Assembly: GCF_016629525.1 (NCBI RefSeq) | Contig: NZ_AP024269.1 | Span: 868,001-932,000, forward strand | Source of the DNA: Kaistia sp. 32K | GTDB taxonomy: Bacteria > Pseudomonadota > Alphaproteobacteria > Rhizobiales > Kaistiaceae | DNA length: 64,000 nt | Reading direction: 5' to 3' | The notes under the pieces: model-generated | The model's input: the letters and a program-made list of their open reading frames with translations, nothing else | Databases searched by the model: none | Told to the model about the DNA's origin: nothing | Shown: positions 1-8,914 of the stretch, piece by piece | Numbering within the stretch: the first letter of the stretch is position 1 | Layout of the letters: every line of letters begins with the position of its first letter | Position numbers and translations under genes: made by a program

Positions 1-441
1 GCGGAAGGCGATGGGGCCACCGCCATCGGTATAGATGCGCTGGATCGAGCTGCCGATGAAGAAGGTGCCGAGAGTCGCCAGAAACGGCTTGATGCCGAGC
101 CCGACGATCAGGAGGGCGTTGAACGCGCCGACCAGCGCCGCACCCGCCAGCGCGGCGAGGATCGCGACATACCAGGGAGCGCCATAATCCTTGAGCGCGA
201 TCAGGGCGAACGCGGCGCCGAAATCGACGGCGACGCCGACGGAGAGGTCGATCCCGCCCGAGGCTATGATCAGCGTCATGGCAAGCGCCACGATCAGGAG
301 GATGGCGCTGCTCTCGACGATGGTCAGAAGGTTGGACGGCGTCGGGAAGGCCGGCGCCTTCACCGCGAAGAAAACGACCAGGCCGACGAGGATGACAATC
401 AGGCTGTGGCGGAGCACGGTCTCGGCGAGGCGGGCTTTCAT
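1..441 (-). CDS. CUT2 sugar ABC transporter permease (partial, 3' end outside window)
   Basis: Inner-membrane permease of the RbsC type. The ATG is at 441 and the gene runs off the left edge after 147 codons. The visible part has an N-terminal hydrophobic helix, a second hydrophobic block and the family motif ASGGIDLSVG at about residues 75-85, followed by further membrane segments. Its start overlaps the stop of the preceding permease by 4 bases (ATGA), so the two are translationally coupled. Two different permeases behind one ATPase suggest a heteromeric channel, as in the galactofuranose-type importers. The sugar is unknown. Confidence 0.88.
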   Translation of the reverse strand, partial: MKARLAETVLRHSLIVILVGLVVFFAVKAPAFPTPSNLLTIVESSAILLIVALAMTLIIASGGIDLSVGVAVDFGAAFALIALKDYGAPWYVAILAALAGAALVGAFNALLIVGLGIKPFLATLGTFFIGSSIQRIYTDGGGPIAFR

Positions 442-1427
442 CGACGCAGCCTTTCGTCCAGCGCCGCGGCGACCAGCACGAGCAGGATCAGGCAGCCCTT
501 GATGCCGCTGACCCAGAAGATGTTGACCTGCAGCAGCGCGAACCCGGTCGAGAGCGCGGTGACGAGGACGGCGCCGAGCAGCGCGCCCCACACCGTGACC
601 GTCCTGCGCCGCGAGAAGGCGCCGCCGAGAAAGGTCGCCAGCACCATTTCGAGCAGCAGCGGCTCCTCCGAGCCGGGCGAACTGCCCGATCCCCGCGCGA
701 GAATGGCGATGGCGGCGATCGCCGCGGCGCCGGCGGCGAGCAGATAGGAGAGGGCGACCGGCCCCCGCGTCGGCAGGCCGGTCAGCGTCGCGACGGCGCG
801 GCTGGCGCCGACCGCCTGCAGATGCGCGCCCCAGCGGGTGCGATGGACGAGGAAGGCGAGCGCGGCGAAGACGATCAGCGCCAGCGCCATCGAGGCCGGG
901 ATGCCGGCGACGCTGCCGTCGCGGATCCAGTCGATCCCGGCATTCGAGACGTTGATGCGGCGGTTCGACGTCACGAGCCGGGTGAGGCCGGAGACGGCGA
1001 CCGAGGTGGCGAGCGTCGCGAGCAGCGGCGTCAGGCCGATGCCGACGACGAGCAGCGCATTGACGGCGCCGACCGCGAGAACGGCCGGCAGCGCCAAGGC
1101 CAGCGCCGCCCCGAGCCCGCTGCCGGCGACGGAGAGCTGGTAGCTGACGATGCCGGCGCCGAGCACGGCGGCGGCGGGCAGCGACAGGTCGATGCCGCCC
1201 GAGACGACATCGTCGCCACCGCCGATGACGACGACGGAAAGCCCGCAGGCGAGGATCGCCAGCGGCGCCGACTGGCGCAGGATGGCGGAGAGGTTCTGCG
1301 CGTCGAGGAAATTCGGCGCCCGGAGCGCGAGATAGGCAAGCAGGAGCGCCAGAACGATCAGCGCCGCATGCGAGACGATGCGGGGGATCCATACCCGCCC
1401 GCTGGGTTCGGCGAGCGCGAGGCTCAT
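438..1427 (-). CDS. CUT2 sugar ABC transporter permease
   Basis: A 329-residue inner-membrane permease of the ribose/galactose (RbsC) family with about eight to ten hydrophobic segments. The conserved motif SGGIDLSLPAA lies near residues 77-87, where the family has GGIDLSVGS. It overlaps the upstream ATPase gene by 4 bases and the downstream permease by 4 bases, so the three form one tightly coupled unit. It should pair with the second permease to make the transmembrane pore. The substrate is not deducible. Confidence 0.9.
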   Translation of the reverse strand: MSLALAEPSGRVWIPRIVSHAALIVLALLLAYLALRAPNFLDAQNLSAILRQSAPLAILACGLSVVVIGGGDDVVSGGIDLSLPAAAVLGAGIVSYQLSVAGSGLGAALALALPAVLAVGAVNALLVVGIGLTPLLATLATSVAVSGLTRLVTSNRRINVSNAGIDWIRDGSVAGIPASMALALIVFAALAFLVHRTRWGAHLQAVGASRAVATLTGLPTRGPVALSYLLAAGAAAIAAIAILARGSGSSPGSEEPLLLEMVLATFLGGAFSRRRTVTVWGALLGAVLVTALSTGFALLQVNIFWVSGIKGCLILLVLVAAALDERLRR

Positions 1428-2974
1428 GGCAGGACCTCCGGGCCGGTTGCGCCGGTTGTGAGCGCGATCAGGCCGTCGACGCTGATGTCGCCGCGCCGGA
1501 CGATCTCGACCAGTCGGCCCCGCACGAGAACGCCGATGCGGTCGCAGAGGCCGATCAGTTCGCCGGCGTCGCCGGACGAGACGAGGATCGTCGCGCCACC
1601 GTTGGCGAGGTCGCGCACCAGCCGGTAGATCTCGGCGCGGGCGCCGATGTCGACGCCGACGGTCGGCTCGTCGAGCAGGAAGATCTGCGCCTCCGCCGCC
1701 AGCCAGCGGCCGAGCACGACCTTCTGCTGGTTGCCACCGCTGAGCAGGCTCACTCGCGTGCCCACGGCGCGGGGGCGAATGTCCAGCAGTTCGGCAAGCC
1801 GGACGGCCCGTGCGTTGGCCCGGCTCTCGCGGCGAAATCCGGCCGAGGAGACTTCGCCGAGCGAGGCCAAGTTGATGTTGCCGGCGACGGCGAGATCGAG
1901 CACGAGCCCATCGCGGCGGCGATCGCGCGGGACGAGGACGAGGCCGGATTCAACGGCCCGCGCCGGATCGAGGCGGATCGGCGCGCCGGAGCGGGTGACC
2001 CGGCCGGCCGATGGCGGGCGAAGGCCATAGAGGACGTCGACCAGCTCGTCCCGACCTGAGCCGATCAGCCCGGCGATGCCGAAGATCTCGCCCTTCGCGA
2101 GGCGGAAGCTGACATCGGCGAAGCTGCGGCCGTCGCCCAGCCCCTCGACCGCGATCGCCTCGTCGGGCTCCGGACCTGCCGGGCGTGCCGATGCGGCTGG
2201 ATAGAGGTCGTCGAGCTGGCGGCCGATCATTAGCGTGATGATCTCGTCCGTCCGTGACGGATCGGGCGCATCGAGCGTCGCGACATGGCGGCCATTGCGA
2301 AACACCGTGACGCGGTCGCAGATGTCGGCGATCTCGCCGAGATAATGCGACACATAGAGGATGGAGACGCCGCGCGCCTTCAGATTGCGGATGGCGGTGA
2401 AGAGGCGCCCGGTCTCGGCCGCGGCGAGCGGCGCCGTCGGTTCGTCGAACACGACGAGGCGGGCGCGGCCATCGATCAGCGCGGCGGCGATCTGCACCAG
2501 CTTGCGCTCGGCGATGCCGAGGTCGCGGATCAGCGCGTCGCCGTCGAGCGGGCAATCCAGCGTGTCGCGCAGGAAGCGCTCGGCCTCGCGGCGCATCCGC
2601 CGCTTGGCGAGGCCACCGAAACGGCCGGTTCGCTCCTGGCCAAGGAAGACGCTTTCGGCGACGGTGAAATGATCGACCAGGTTCAGTTCCTGATGGATGA
2701 TGCGGACGCCGATCGCCTGCATGTCGGCGGCGGCCCCATCGGCGAACTTGTTGCGGTCCGCAAGAATGTCGCCGCCGTCGCGCGCGTAGACGCCGCCGAG
2801 GATCTTGATGATCGTCGACTTCCCCGCGCCATTCTCGCCGACCAGGCCGTGGATCTCGCCGGCGCGGATTTCGAGATCGGCGCCGTCGAGCGCCCGGATG
2901 CCCGGAAAAGTCTTGACGATCCCTGTCATGGCGAGCGTCAGGCCGGGCGGCGCGGCGCCGGAAGGCATGGTCAT
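1424..2974 (-). CDS. CUT2 sugar ABC transporter ATP-binding protein (two fused NBDs)
   Basis: A 516-residue cytoplasmic ATPase of the RbsA/MglA type with two nucleotide-binding domains. Domain 1 has Walker A GENGAGKST (about residues 47-55) and Walker B region DEPTAPLA. Its signature is degenerate (LGIAERKLVQIAAAL), as is usual for the family. Domain 2 has a degenerate P-loop (GLIGSGRDEL), the signature LSGGNQQKVVLGRWLA and Walker B DEPTVGVDIGA. The start lies about 75 bases after the binding-protein gene, beyond a hairpin. It energises import through the two downstream permeases. Confidence 0.93.
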   Translation of the reverse strand: MTMPSGAAPPGLTLAMTGIVKTFPGIRALDGADLEIRAGEIHGLVGENGAGKSTIIKILGGVYARDGGDILADRNKFADGAAADMQAIGVRIIHQELNLVDHFTVAESVFLGQERTGRFGGLAKRRMRREAERFLRDTLDCPLDGDALIRDLGIAERKLVQIAAALIDGRARLVVFDEPTAPLAAAETGRLFTAIRNLKARGVSILYVSHYLGEIADICDRVTVFRNGRHVATLDAPDPSRTDEIITLMIGRQLDDLYPAASARPAGPEPDEAIAVEGLGDGRSFADVSFRLAKGEIFGIAGLIGSGRDELVDVLYGLRPPSAGRVTRSGAPIRLDPARAVESGLVLVPRDRRRDGLVLDLAVAGNINLASLGEVSSAGFRRESRANARAVRLAELLDIRPRAVGTRVSLLSGGNQQKVVLGRWLAAEAQIFLLDEPTVGVDIGARAEIYRLVRDLANGGATILVSSGDAGELIGLCDRIGVLVRGRLVEIVRRGDISVDGLIALTTGATGPEVLP

Positions 2975-2989
2975 CGGCAGATCCGTCTC

Positions 2990-3033
2990 AAAAAGCCGAA
3001 GCCCCCGCGAAGGCGATCCATCGCGGGGGCTTC
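2990..3033 (-). terminator. Hairpin with T-tract between binding protein and ATPase genes
   Basis: Read on the minus strand, a perfect 13-bp stem (GAAGCCCCCGCGA pairing with TCGCGGGGGCTTC; arms 3021-3033 and 2998-3010, 10-nt loop) is followed by GGC and five T. It sits between the SBP stop and the ATPase start. Such a structure typically acts as a leaky terminator or 3'-stabilising hairpin that keeps the binding protein in excess over the membrane subunits. Confidence 0.75.
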
Positions 3034-3049
3034 CATTGGGCGGTAGGCC

Positions 3050-4057
3050 CTATTCGATCGTGCCGTAGCCGAGCTGCTTGTAGACGCGCTTGGCGTCTTC
3101 CGGGCCGTCGACCGGGATGACCGGCACGAAGGTCTGCGACAGCAGCTTTTCGCCGGCAAAGTGGCGCGCGACGTTCTCGGCCGCCGTGGAGCCGATCAGG
3201 TACGGCCGCTGCGCGATGTTGGCGACGAAGGGGCTGTCCTTCTCGGCGATGATCTCGAGCGTCTCCGGTCCGGCATCGACAGCCGTCACGACGACGTCGC
3301 CGGCGCGGCCCGCTTCCTCGATCGCCTGGACGACGCCGATGGCCGGCTGATCCCAGCAGGCAACGTGGATCGCGTCGAGCGTGCCCTTCGGATGCTGTTC
3401 CAGCAGCGCCAGTGTCTGCTTGCGCGCGTCCTCGGGCGAGTTGGCGAAGACTTCGGCGAGCTCCGGCTTGAGGATCTCGATCTCCGGGAAATCCTCGAGC
3501 ACGTATTTCCAGAGGTCGTAGCGGACGCCGCAGAACTGCAGCGAGCCGGAGAAGGCGTTGAACACCGCGACCTTGCCCTTGCCGCCGATGGCCTTGGCGA
3601 GAAGGATGCCGATCTGCGAGCCGGTATAGTAATTGTCGGACGCCGTATTGTTGACGGCCTCCGGCGAAAGGTGATCGACGGTAAAGACGGGGATGCCGGC
3701 TTCCTTCAGCGCCTTCAGCTTCGGGTCGACCGAAGCATCGCCAAGGATCGTCACGACCGCGTCGACCTTGCGGGTGATGAAGACGTCGTGGTTGTTGGCG
3801 TGCACCTGGTTGTCGCGTCCGCCATCGGTCGGCACCACGGTGCCGCCCAGCTTCTCGATCGTCTCGGTCGCGCCCTTGAAAGCCTCGCGATCCCAGAAAT
3901 GCTGGGTTCCGACCACGGCAACGCCGATCGTCTTGCCGGCCAGGCTGAGATCCTGAGCGCTGGCGGCCCCCGCCGCCAGCGCCAGGAGGGAAATACCGCC
4001 AACCAGGCCGCCCGCGAGCTGCCTGACGAGCGCGGAAGCAAAATGGAATTTGGTCAT
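3050..4057 (-). CDS. CUT2 sugar ABC transporter periplasmic substrate-binding protein
   Basis: A 335-residue periplasmic-binding-protein-like I fold (RbsB/YtfQ type). I chose the ATG at about 4057 (MTKFHFASALVRQ) over the in-frame GTG at 4087 because it is followed directly by a Sec signal peptide ending near ALAAGAASA-QD. The mature protein begins with the typical beta strand TIGVAVVGTQHFWDREAFKG and has the domain-closing stretch VVVTAVDAGPET. It is first in a minus-strand operon with ATPase and two permeases. The family binds pentoses, hexoses or related polyols, but I cannot assign the ligand. Confidence 0.9.
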   Translation of the reverse strand: MTKFHFASALVRQLAGGLVGGISLLALAAGAASAQDLSLAGKTIGVAVVGTQHFWDREAFKGATETIEKLGGTVVPTDGGRDNQVHANNHDVFITRKVDAVVTILGDASVDPKLKALKEAGIPVFTVDHLSPEAVNNTASDNYYTGSQIGILLAKAIGGKGKVAVFNAFSGSLQFCGVRYDLWKYVLEDFPEIEILKPELAEVFANSPEDARKQTLALLEQHPKGTLDAIHVACWDQPAIGVVQAIEEAGRAGDVVVTAVDAGPETLEIIAEKDSPFVANIAQRPYLIGSTAAENVARHFAGEKLLSQTFVPVIPVDGPEDAKRVYKQLGYGTIE

Positions 4058-4297
4058 AAGAATTCCTGAAAACGGATGGTGTCGCACTCAACACCGGCCC
4101 CCCGGGACCGGGAGGCTCGACAGGCCGCCCGGCCTTCGTAAAGTCTATCGAACAAGTCGGGTTTTGAAGGCAGGGCGTTCTATCTGCGCGTGCAGGAGGG
4201 GAAAATTCGTCGAGCGGTCGTCCGGTTCGGCGGTCCCGCCGGCGAATGCCGAGCGCCCAGCTGGCGCCGGCGAGGTCGGTCGATGGTTCGGCGCCTC

Positions 4298-5515
4298 TCA
4301 GAGCGCGCCGTTGCGCGGCGGCGCGACCTGGTTGAGCACCCAGTTGCCGACGACGTGGTACTTCCAGCGCACGGGATCGTGCAGCGTGTGGGTGCGGGCA
4401 TTGCGCCAGTGACGGTCGAGGTTTTCCTCGATCAGCGTCGAGCGGGTGCCGGAAAGCTCGAACAGCGTGTTGGCGGCGGCGAGCGCTACCTCGGTGGTCA
4501 GCACCTTGGCGCCGGCGGCGGCGACCGTCGCGGCGATGACGTCCGGTTCGGCGAGCGAGGCGCGGGCGATGTCGACCCGCCGGCCGGCGTCGGCCAGCAG
4601 CGCGGTGGCGGCGTCGAGGCGGATCGCCAGATTGCCGATGATCGAGATCGTCAGCGGATCGTCCGAGGCGCGATCGACGCCGGCATCCATCCAGGGACGG
4701 GCCCGGTTGCGCACGAAATCAAGCGTTTCCGCGAAGGCGGCGCGGGCGATGCCGAGATCGATGCCGGCATGGATGATCTGCCCGAGCGAGCCGATCGTCG
4801 TCGGGCGCGCGAAGCCCTTGTGGTGCTCGACGACGCTGTCCTTCTCGACGCGGACGTTCTCGATGATCGTCGTGCCGCTGCCGGTCGTCCGCTGGCCGAA
4901 CCCGCTCCAGTCGTCGACCAGCGTCAGCCCCTCGGCGTCATGCGGCAGGAAGGACATGGTCGTGCGGCCCTCCGGATCATTGGCGAAGACCACGACCCAG
5001 TCGGCGAACAGCACGCCGGTCGAATAGAACTTGCGTCCGTTGATGCGGTATCCGTCGCCGTCCGGCACGATCGTGGTGTTGTGCTGCGCCACCGTCTTGG
5101 TGCCGATTTCCGACAGCGCGTTGCCGAACTGGTCGCCGGCCAGCGCGCGTTCGAAGAAGAAGCGCTTCTGCTCCTCGGTGCCGTCGACCCGGAGCGCCTC
5201 CAGAATATAGAAATGGTTCTGCGGGATCTGGCCGATCGAGCCGTCCGCCTCGGCGAGGATCGCCGAGACTTCGCCCAGCGTCGCCGCCGAGACGTCGATG
5301 CCGCCATAGGCGCGCGGCACGGTGATGGCGAGCAGGCCGGAAGCGGCGAGCGTCTCGAGCTCGGCCCAGGGCAATTGCCGGTCGCGGTCGCGCTGCGACG
5401 CGCCACGCGCGAATTCGGCGGCGAGGGCGCGGGCGACGTCGAGCGCTTCCTGATCGCTTTCGATCCGTTTCGCGACGGGCGTGGATGAGCTCGCGGATGC
5501 GGGGGAGAGCGGCAT
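4298..5515 (-). CDS. SfnB-like acyl-CoA-dehydrogenase-family sulfur acquisition flavoprotein
   Basis: A 405-residue protein with the acyl-CoA dehydrogenase fold: helical N-terminal domain, central beta domain (GTKTVAQHNTTIVPDGDGYRING) and C-terminal four-helix domain. It resembles the DszC/SfnB branch, which uses reduced flavin and oxygen on organosulfur compounds such as sulfones. I use the ATG at 5515 (AGGA upstream) rather than the GTG at 5566, which falls in a probable regulatory motif. It is divergent from the alkanesulfonate monooxygenase gene, which supports a sulfur-starvation role. The exact substrate is unknown. Confidence 0.82.
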   Translation of the reverse strand: MPLSPASASSSTPVAKRIESDQEALDVARALAAEFARGASQRDRDRQLPWAELETLAASGLLAITVPRAYGGIDVSAATLGEVSAILAEADGSIGQIPQNHFYILEALRVDGTEEQKRFFFERALAGDQFGNALSEIGTKTVAQHNTTIVPDGDGYRINGRKFYSTGVLFADWVVVFANDPEGRTTMSFLPHDAEGLTLVDDWSGFGQRTTGSGTTIIENVRVEKDSVVEHHKGFARPTTIGSLGQIIHAGIDLGIARAAFAETLDFVRNRARPWMDAGVDRASDDPLTISIIGNLAIRLDAATALLADAGRRVDIARASLAEPDVIAATVAAAGAKVLTTEVALAAANTLFELSGTRSTLIEENLDRHWRNARTHTLHDPVRWKYHVVGNWVLNQVAPPRNGAL

Positions 5516-5560
5516 GGCGGATCCTGACTGAGGGAGGACGGAGCGCCTGGCCGGGCCGGC

Positions 5561-5593
5561 GCGCACTTAGCCAAATCTCACCGGGTGAACCGT
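5561..5593 (-). promoter_or_regulatory. Candidate sulfur-regulon motif, copy A
   Basis: On the minus strand this reads ACGGTTCACCCGGTGAG followed by ATTTGGCTAAGTGCGC, containing the inverted repeat TCACC-C-GGTGA. A related string (ACGGT, GGTGAG, ATTT, GGC, GCG in the same order) occurs upstream of metQ at 35366-35397. It lies about 45-80 bases before the sfnB-like start, in the divergent promoter region with ssuD. This is a pattern seen by eye; binding factor unknown. Confidence 0.4.
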
Positions 5594-5735
5594 TTGCGTG
5601 AAGCCATCGAATTTCTATCTTCGACCCATATTTGATAATTGTTTCCTTTTGTTTATGTTTATTCGCCAATACGTTACTGTGCCTTTCCTTGATTGCGGAA
5701 ATGTCAGGTAATTCCCTTTTCTATTGGAGATATAC

Positions 5736-6896
5736 ATGAGCGCGAGCGTTCCCGAGCGCATCAAGGTTCTCTGGTTCATTCCCACTCATGGCGACAGCCG
5801 CTATCTCGGCACGTCGGTCGGGGGCAGGGCGGTCGATCTCCCCTATCTCACCCAGATCGCCCAGGCGGCGGACGGGCTCGGCTATTACGGCGTGCTGCTG
5901 CCGACGGGGCGGGCCTGCGAGGACAGCTGGGTCATCGCCTCGGCGCTGGTTCCGTCGACGCGCCGTTTGCGCTTCCTCGTCGCGGTGCGGCCGGGCCTGC
6001 AGTCCCCGACGCTCGCGGCGCGCATGACCGCGACGCTTGACCGGATTTCCGGCGGCCGGCTGCTCATCAATGTCGTGACGGGCGGCGATCCGCAGGAGAA
6101 CAAGGGCGACGGCGTCTTCCTGAGCCACGCCGAGCGCTATGCCGTGACGCGCGAGTTCCTCGATATCTACAAGGCGGTGCTGCGCGGCGAGACGGTCGAG
6201 CATCACGGCGAACATTTCCAGATCGAAGACGGGCGCCTGCTCTTCCCGCCGGTGCAGACGCCGTATCCGCCGCTCTATTTCGGCGGTTCCTCGCCGGAGG
6301 CGAACGATGTCGCCGCCGAGCAGATCGACAAGTACCTGACCTGGGGCGAGCCGCCGGCGCAGGTGGCCGAGAAGCTCGACACGGTGCGCCGTCTCGCCGA
6401 CGCCAAGGGGCGCGACGTCAGCTTCGGCATCCGCCTGCACGTCATCGTCCGCGAAACCACCGAGAAGGCGTGGGCGGCGGCCGACGAGCTGATCAGCCGT
6501 CTCGACGACGATACGATCGCCGCGGCGCAGAAGGTGTTCGCGCGCATGGATTCGGAAGGGCAGGCCCGGATGAGCCGGCTGCATGGCGGCCGGCGCGACA
6601 AGCTGGAAGTGTCGCCCAATCTCTGGGCCGGCGTCGGCCTCGTGCGCGGCGGCGCCGGCACGGCGCTGGTCGGCGATCCCGACACCGTGGCGGAACGGAT
6701 CGACGAATATCGGCGCCTCGGCATCGATACCTTCATCCTGTCGGGCTATCCGCATCTGGAGGAAGCCTATCGCTTCGGCGAGCTGGTCCTGCCCAATCTG
6801 CCGCTCGACCATCCTATCCCCTCGCGCAACAAGGCGGTCAACACCGGCCCGTTCGGGGAAACGATCGCCGGCGACCATCGCCCCTCGGGCAAATGA
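5736..6896 (+). CDS. ssuD: FMNH2-dependent alkanesulfonate monooxygenase
   Basis: A 386-residue LLM-class flavin monooxygenase that releases sulfite from C1-C14 alkanesulfonates using FMNH2 and O2. The sequence follows the SsuD pattern throughout: [19 protein letters not shown] at the N terminus, [17 protein letters not shown], the NVVTGGDP loop, [10 protein letters not shown] and a C-terminal [14 protein letters not shown]. Length matches E. coli SsuD (about 381). ATG 5736 follows TTGGAGA at suitable spacing; the upstream in-frame TTG is part of that RBS. A flavin reductase lies downstream on the opposite strand. No ssuABC is adjacent here; an SsuCAB-like importer lies near 37-39.5 kb. Confidence 0.93.
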   Translation: MSASVPERIKVLWFIPTHGDSRYLGTSVGGRAVDLPYLTQIAQAADGLGYYGVLLPTGRACEDSWVIASALVPSTRRLRFLVAVRPGLQSPTLAARMTATLDRISGGRLLINVVTGGDPQENKGDGVFLSHAERYAVTREFLDIYKAVLRGETVEHHGEHFQIEDGRLLFPPVQTPYPPLYFGGSSPEANDVAAEQIDKYLTWGEPPAQVAEKLDTVRRLADAKGRDVSFGIRLHVIVRETTEKAWAAADELISRLDDDTIAAAQKVFARMDSEGQARMSRLHGGRRDKLEVSPNLWAGVGLVRGGAGTALVGDPDTVAERIDEYRRLGIDTFILSGYPHLEEAYRFGELVLPNLPLDHPIPSRNKAVNTGPFGETIAGDHRPSGK

Positions 6897-6906
6897 GCGC
6901 CTGTTC

Positions 6907-8298
6907 ATGACCCGTCGCAGAAGACGGCCGTCGGTCGTTGTCGTCGGCGGTGGCTTCACCGGCGCTGCGGTGGCGTATCACCTCGCGGCTCGCCGCCTGC
7001 CCCGGCTCGGCCTGATCACGGTCGTCGAGCCGCGTCCGTTGCTGGGCGCGGGCCTCGCCTATTCCTCCGCCGAGGCGGCGCACCGGATCAACGTGCCGGC
7101 GGCGCGGATGAGCCTGATCTCCGAGCAGCCCAGCCACTTCACGGAATGGCTGCAGCGGACCGGCGCGGCCGACCGCGATGCCGAGACGCCGGAAGGGCAT
7201 GTCTTCGCGCAGCGCCGCCTGTTTGGTCTCTATGTCGACGCGACGCTGCTGCCGCTGCTCGGCGAGGGGCTGATCCATCACAGCCAGACCCGCGCGGTCG
7301 CCGTCGAGCGGCAGAAGGATCGCTTCCGGGTCGGCCTGGAGGATGGCAAGGCGCTCGAGGCCGATTTCGTCGTCCTGGCCGCGACGCATCCCGCGCCGTC
7401 CGTGCCGGCGGTGCTCGAGCCTTTGGCCGATCGCCAGGGCTTTGTCGCCAACGCCTACGCCCCGGATGCGATCGAGGGCATCGGCCCGCGGGACCGCGTC
7501 CTGATCGTCGGCAATGGCCTCACTTCGGCGGATATCATCGCGGCGCTCGACGCGCGCGGGCACACCGGGCCGATCACGGCGCTCTCGCGCCACGGCCTGC
7601 GCTCGAAGGGGCACGCCGCTTCCGCCTGGGAGCCGCGCGGCGATTTCACCACGGCCCCGGCCTCCACTGTCCGGCAACTACTCGGGAATATCCGGGCCGA
7701 GCTCGATGCGGGCCAGGCCGCCGGCGAGAGCTGGCATTCGGTCTTCGACGCGCTGCGCGATCAGGGCGGCGCGATCTGGGCCGCGCTGCCGCCGGAGGAG
7801 CGTCGTCGCCTGGTTCGTCATCTCCGGGTGATCTGGGACATTCACCGCTTCCGCATCGCGCCGCAGGTCGAGGCCGTGCTGCAAAGGCGGATCGCCGAGG
7901 GCAGGCTGCAGATCCGCGCGGGATCGCTGGTGTCGGCCAACAGCGAGGCGTCGTCCTTCGTCGTCGGCATCCGTCCGCGCTCGAAGGACACGGTCGTGCA
8001 GGAGCGCTTCGACGCGGTCGTTGTCGCGACGGGACCGGCCCATTCGGCAGTCGTCGACGACAATCCGGCCCTCGCTTCCCTCAAGGCGGATGGGCTGGTC
8101 ACGCTCGACGCGCTGGGCCTGGGGCTCTCGGTCGACACCGGCGCCGTCGCCCTCGATGCTTCAGGCCATCCGGTCTCCGGCCTCTATGTTGCCGGGCCGC
8201 TCGCGCGGGGAACCTTCGGCGAGCTGATGGGATTGCTGGAGGTGACCCGTCATGCCGAGCTGGTCGCCGACCGCATCGCTTCCCAGATCGCCGATTGA
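6907..8298 (+). CDS. FAD/NAD(P)-binding protein (COG4529-like), uncharacterised oxidoreductase
   Basis: A 463-residue cytoplasmic flavoprotein starting 10 bases after the ssuD stop, hence probably co-transcribed. It has an N-terminal Rossmann FAD motif (VVVVGGGFTGAAVAYHLA), an ATG-type motif around DFVVLAATHPAP, a second dinucleotide-binding motif (RVLIVGNGLTSADIIAAL, about residues 198-215) and a C-terminal FAD closing segment (GLYVAGPLARGTFGELMG). The family is widespread and poorly characterised. From context it could oxidise or reduce a sulfonate-derived intermediate or recycle flavin, but that is inference. The ATG at 6907 fits the first Rossmann strand. Confidence 0.75.
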   Translation: MTRRRRRPSVVVVGGGFTGAAVAYHLAARRLPRLGLITVVEPRPLLGAGLAYSSAEAAHRINVPAARMSLISEQPSHFTEWLQRTGAADRDAETPEGHVFAQRRLFGLYVDATLLPLLGEGLIHHSQTRAVAVERQKDRFRVGLEDGKALEADFVVLAATHPAPSVPAVLEPLADRQGFVANAYAPDAIEGIGPRDRVLIVGNGLTSADIIAALDARGHTGPITALSRHGLRSKGHAASAWEPRGDFTTAPASTVRQLLGNIRAELDAGQAAGESWHSVFDALRDQGGAIWAALPPEERRRLVRHLRVIWDIHRFRIAPQVEAVLQRRIAEGRLQIRAGSLVSANSEASSFVVGIRPRSKDTVVQERFDAVVVATGPAHSAVVDDNPALASLKADGLVTLDALGLGLSVDTGAVALDASGHPVSGLYVAGPLARGTFGELMGLLEVTRHAELVADRIASQIAD

Positions 8299-8353
8299 GA
8301 CAGCGGCGATCCGGGCTTTTGTCGACTTCTAGAGCGTCACGAGACGATCTGCG

Positions 8354-8914
8354 TCAGCGGATCGTCGGCGCCGTCTGGTTGGACAATTGGCGATAGCCGC
8401 CGTGCCAGTAGAGCAGGGGCTGGGCTTCCGCCCGCGTGGTGATGGCGCGGACCGAGCCGATCAGGATCGAATGCGAATGGCGCTCGATCGCCTCTTCCAG
8501 CTCGCAATCGAGCACGGTCAGCGCATCGACGAGGCCGAGGCTGCCGGTGACGAGCTTCTGCCAGGAAGCGCCCTCGTAGCGGTCGGGTCCCTTGACGCCG
8601 CCCCGGCCGGCGAAATTGTCCGCTACATGCTGCTGCTCGTCCGTCAGCACGTTCACGCAGAAGCTCTGGTAGCGCTGGATGGCGGGCCAGGAGGAGGAGC
8701 CGCGGTTCAGCGACACGATGATCGTGGGCTGATCGGCCGACAGCGAGGAAACCGATGTCGCGGTGAAGCCGGTCAGGTCCTGTCCCTGGCCGACGGTGAT
8801 CACGCTCACCGCGCCGGCCAGAAATCGCATGGAGTTCTTGAATGCCGCGCTTTCGACGGGAAGCGGAAAGGCGTCGGTGCCTGCCGGGTGGGGATAGGCT
8901 GCGGCAAGGGACAT
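8354..8914 (-). CDS. Flavin reductase family protein (FMN reductase component)
   Basis: A 186-residue flavin-reductase-like split-barrel protein of the DIM6/NTAB (HpaC/SnaC) type that would supply FMNH2 to two-component monooxygenases. Family landmarks are GAVSVITV near residue 30, TGFTATSVSSLSADQPTIIVSLN, the FCVNVL segment and HSILIGSV near the end. The ATG at 8914 has GGAG six bases upstream; the upstream ATG at 8926 lies within that RBS and the longer frame to 9052 lacks family sequence. It is convergent with the FAD protein and is the only such reductase in the window, so it could serve SsuD, the SfnB-like enzyme and both NtaA-like LLM proteins. Confidence 0.88.
   Translation of the reverse strand: MSLAAAYPHPAGTDAFPLPVESAAFKNSMRFLAGAVSVITVGQGQDLTGFTATSVSSLSADQPTIIVSLNRGSSSWPAIQRYQSFCVNVLTDEQQHVADNFAGRGGVKGPDRYEGASWQKLVTGSLGLVDALTVLDCELEEAIERHSHSILIGSVRAITTRAEAQPLLYWHGGYRQLSNQTAPTIR

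Noticed and set aside
4190..5488. 432-codon plus-strand ORF antisense to the sfnB-like gene
   Set aside because: Shadow frame; the opposite strand encodes a clear acyl-CoA-dehydrogenase-fold protein.
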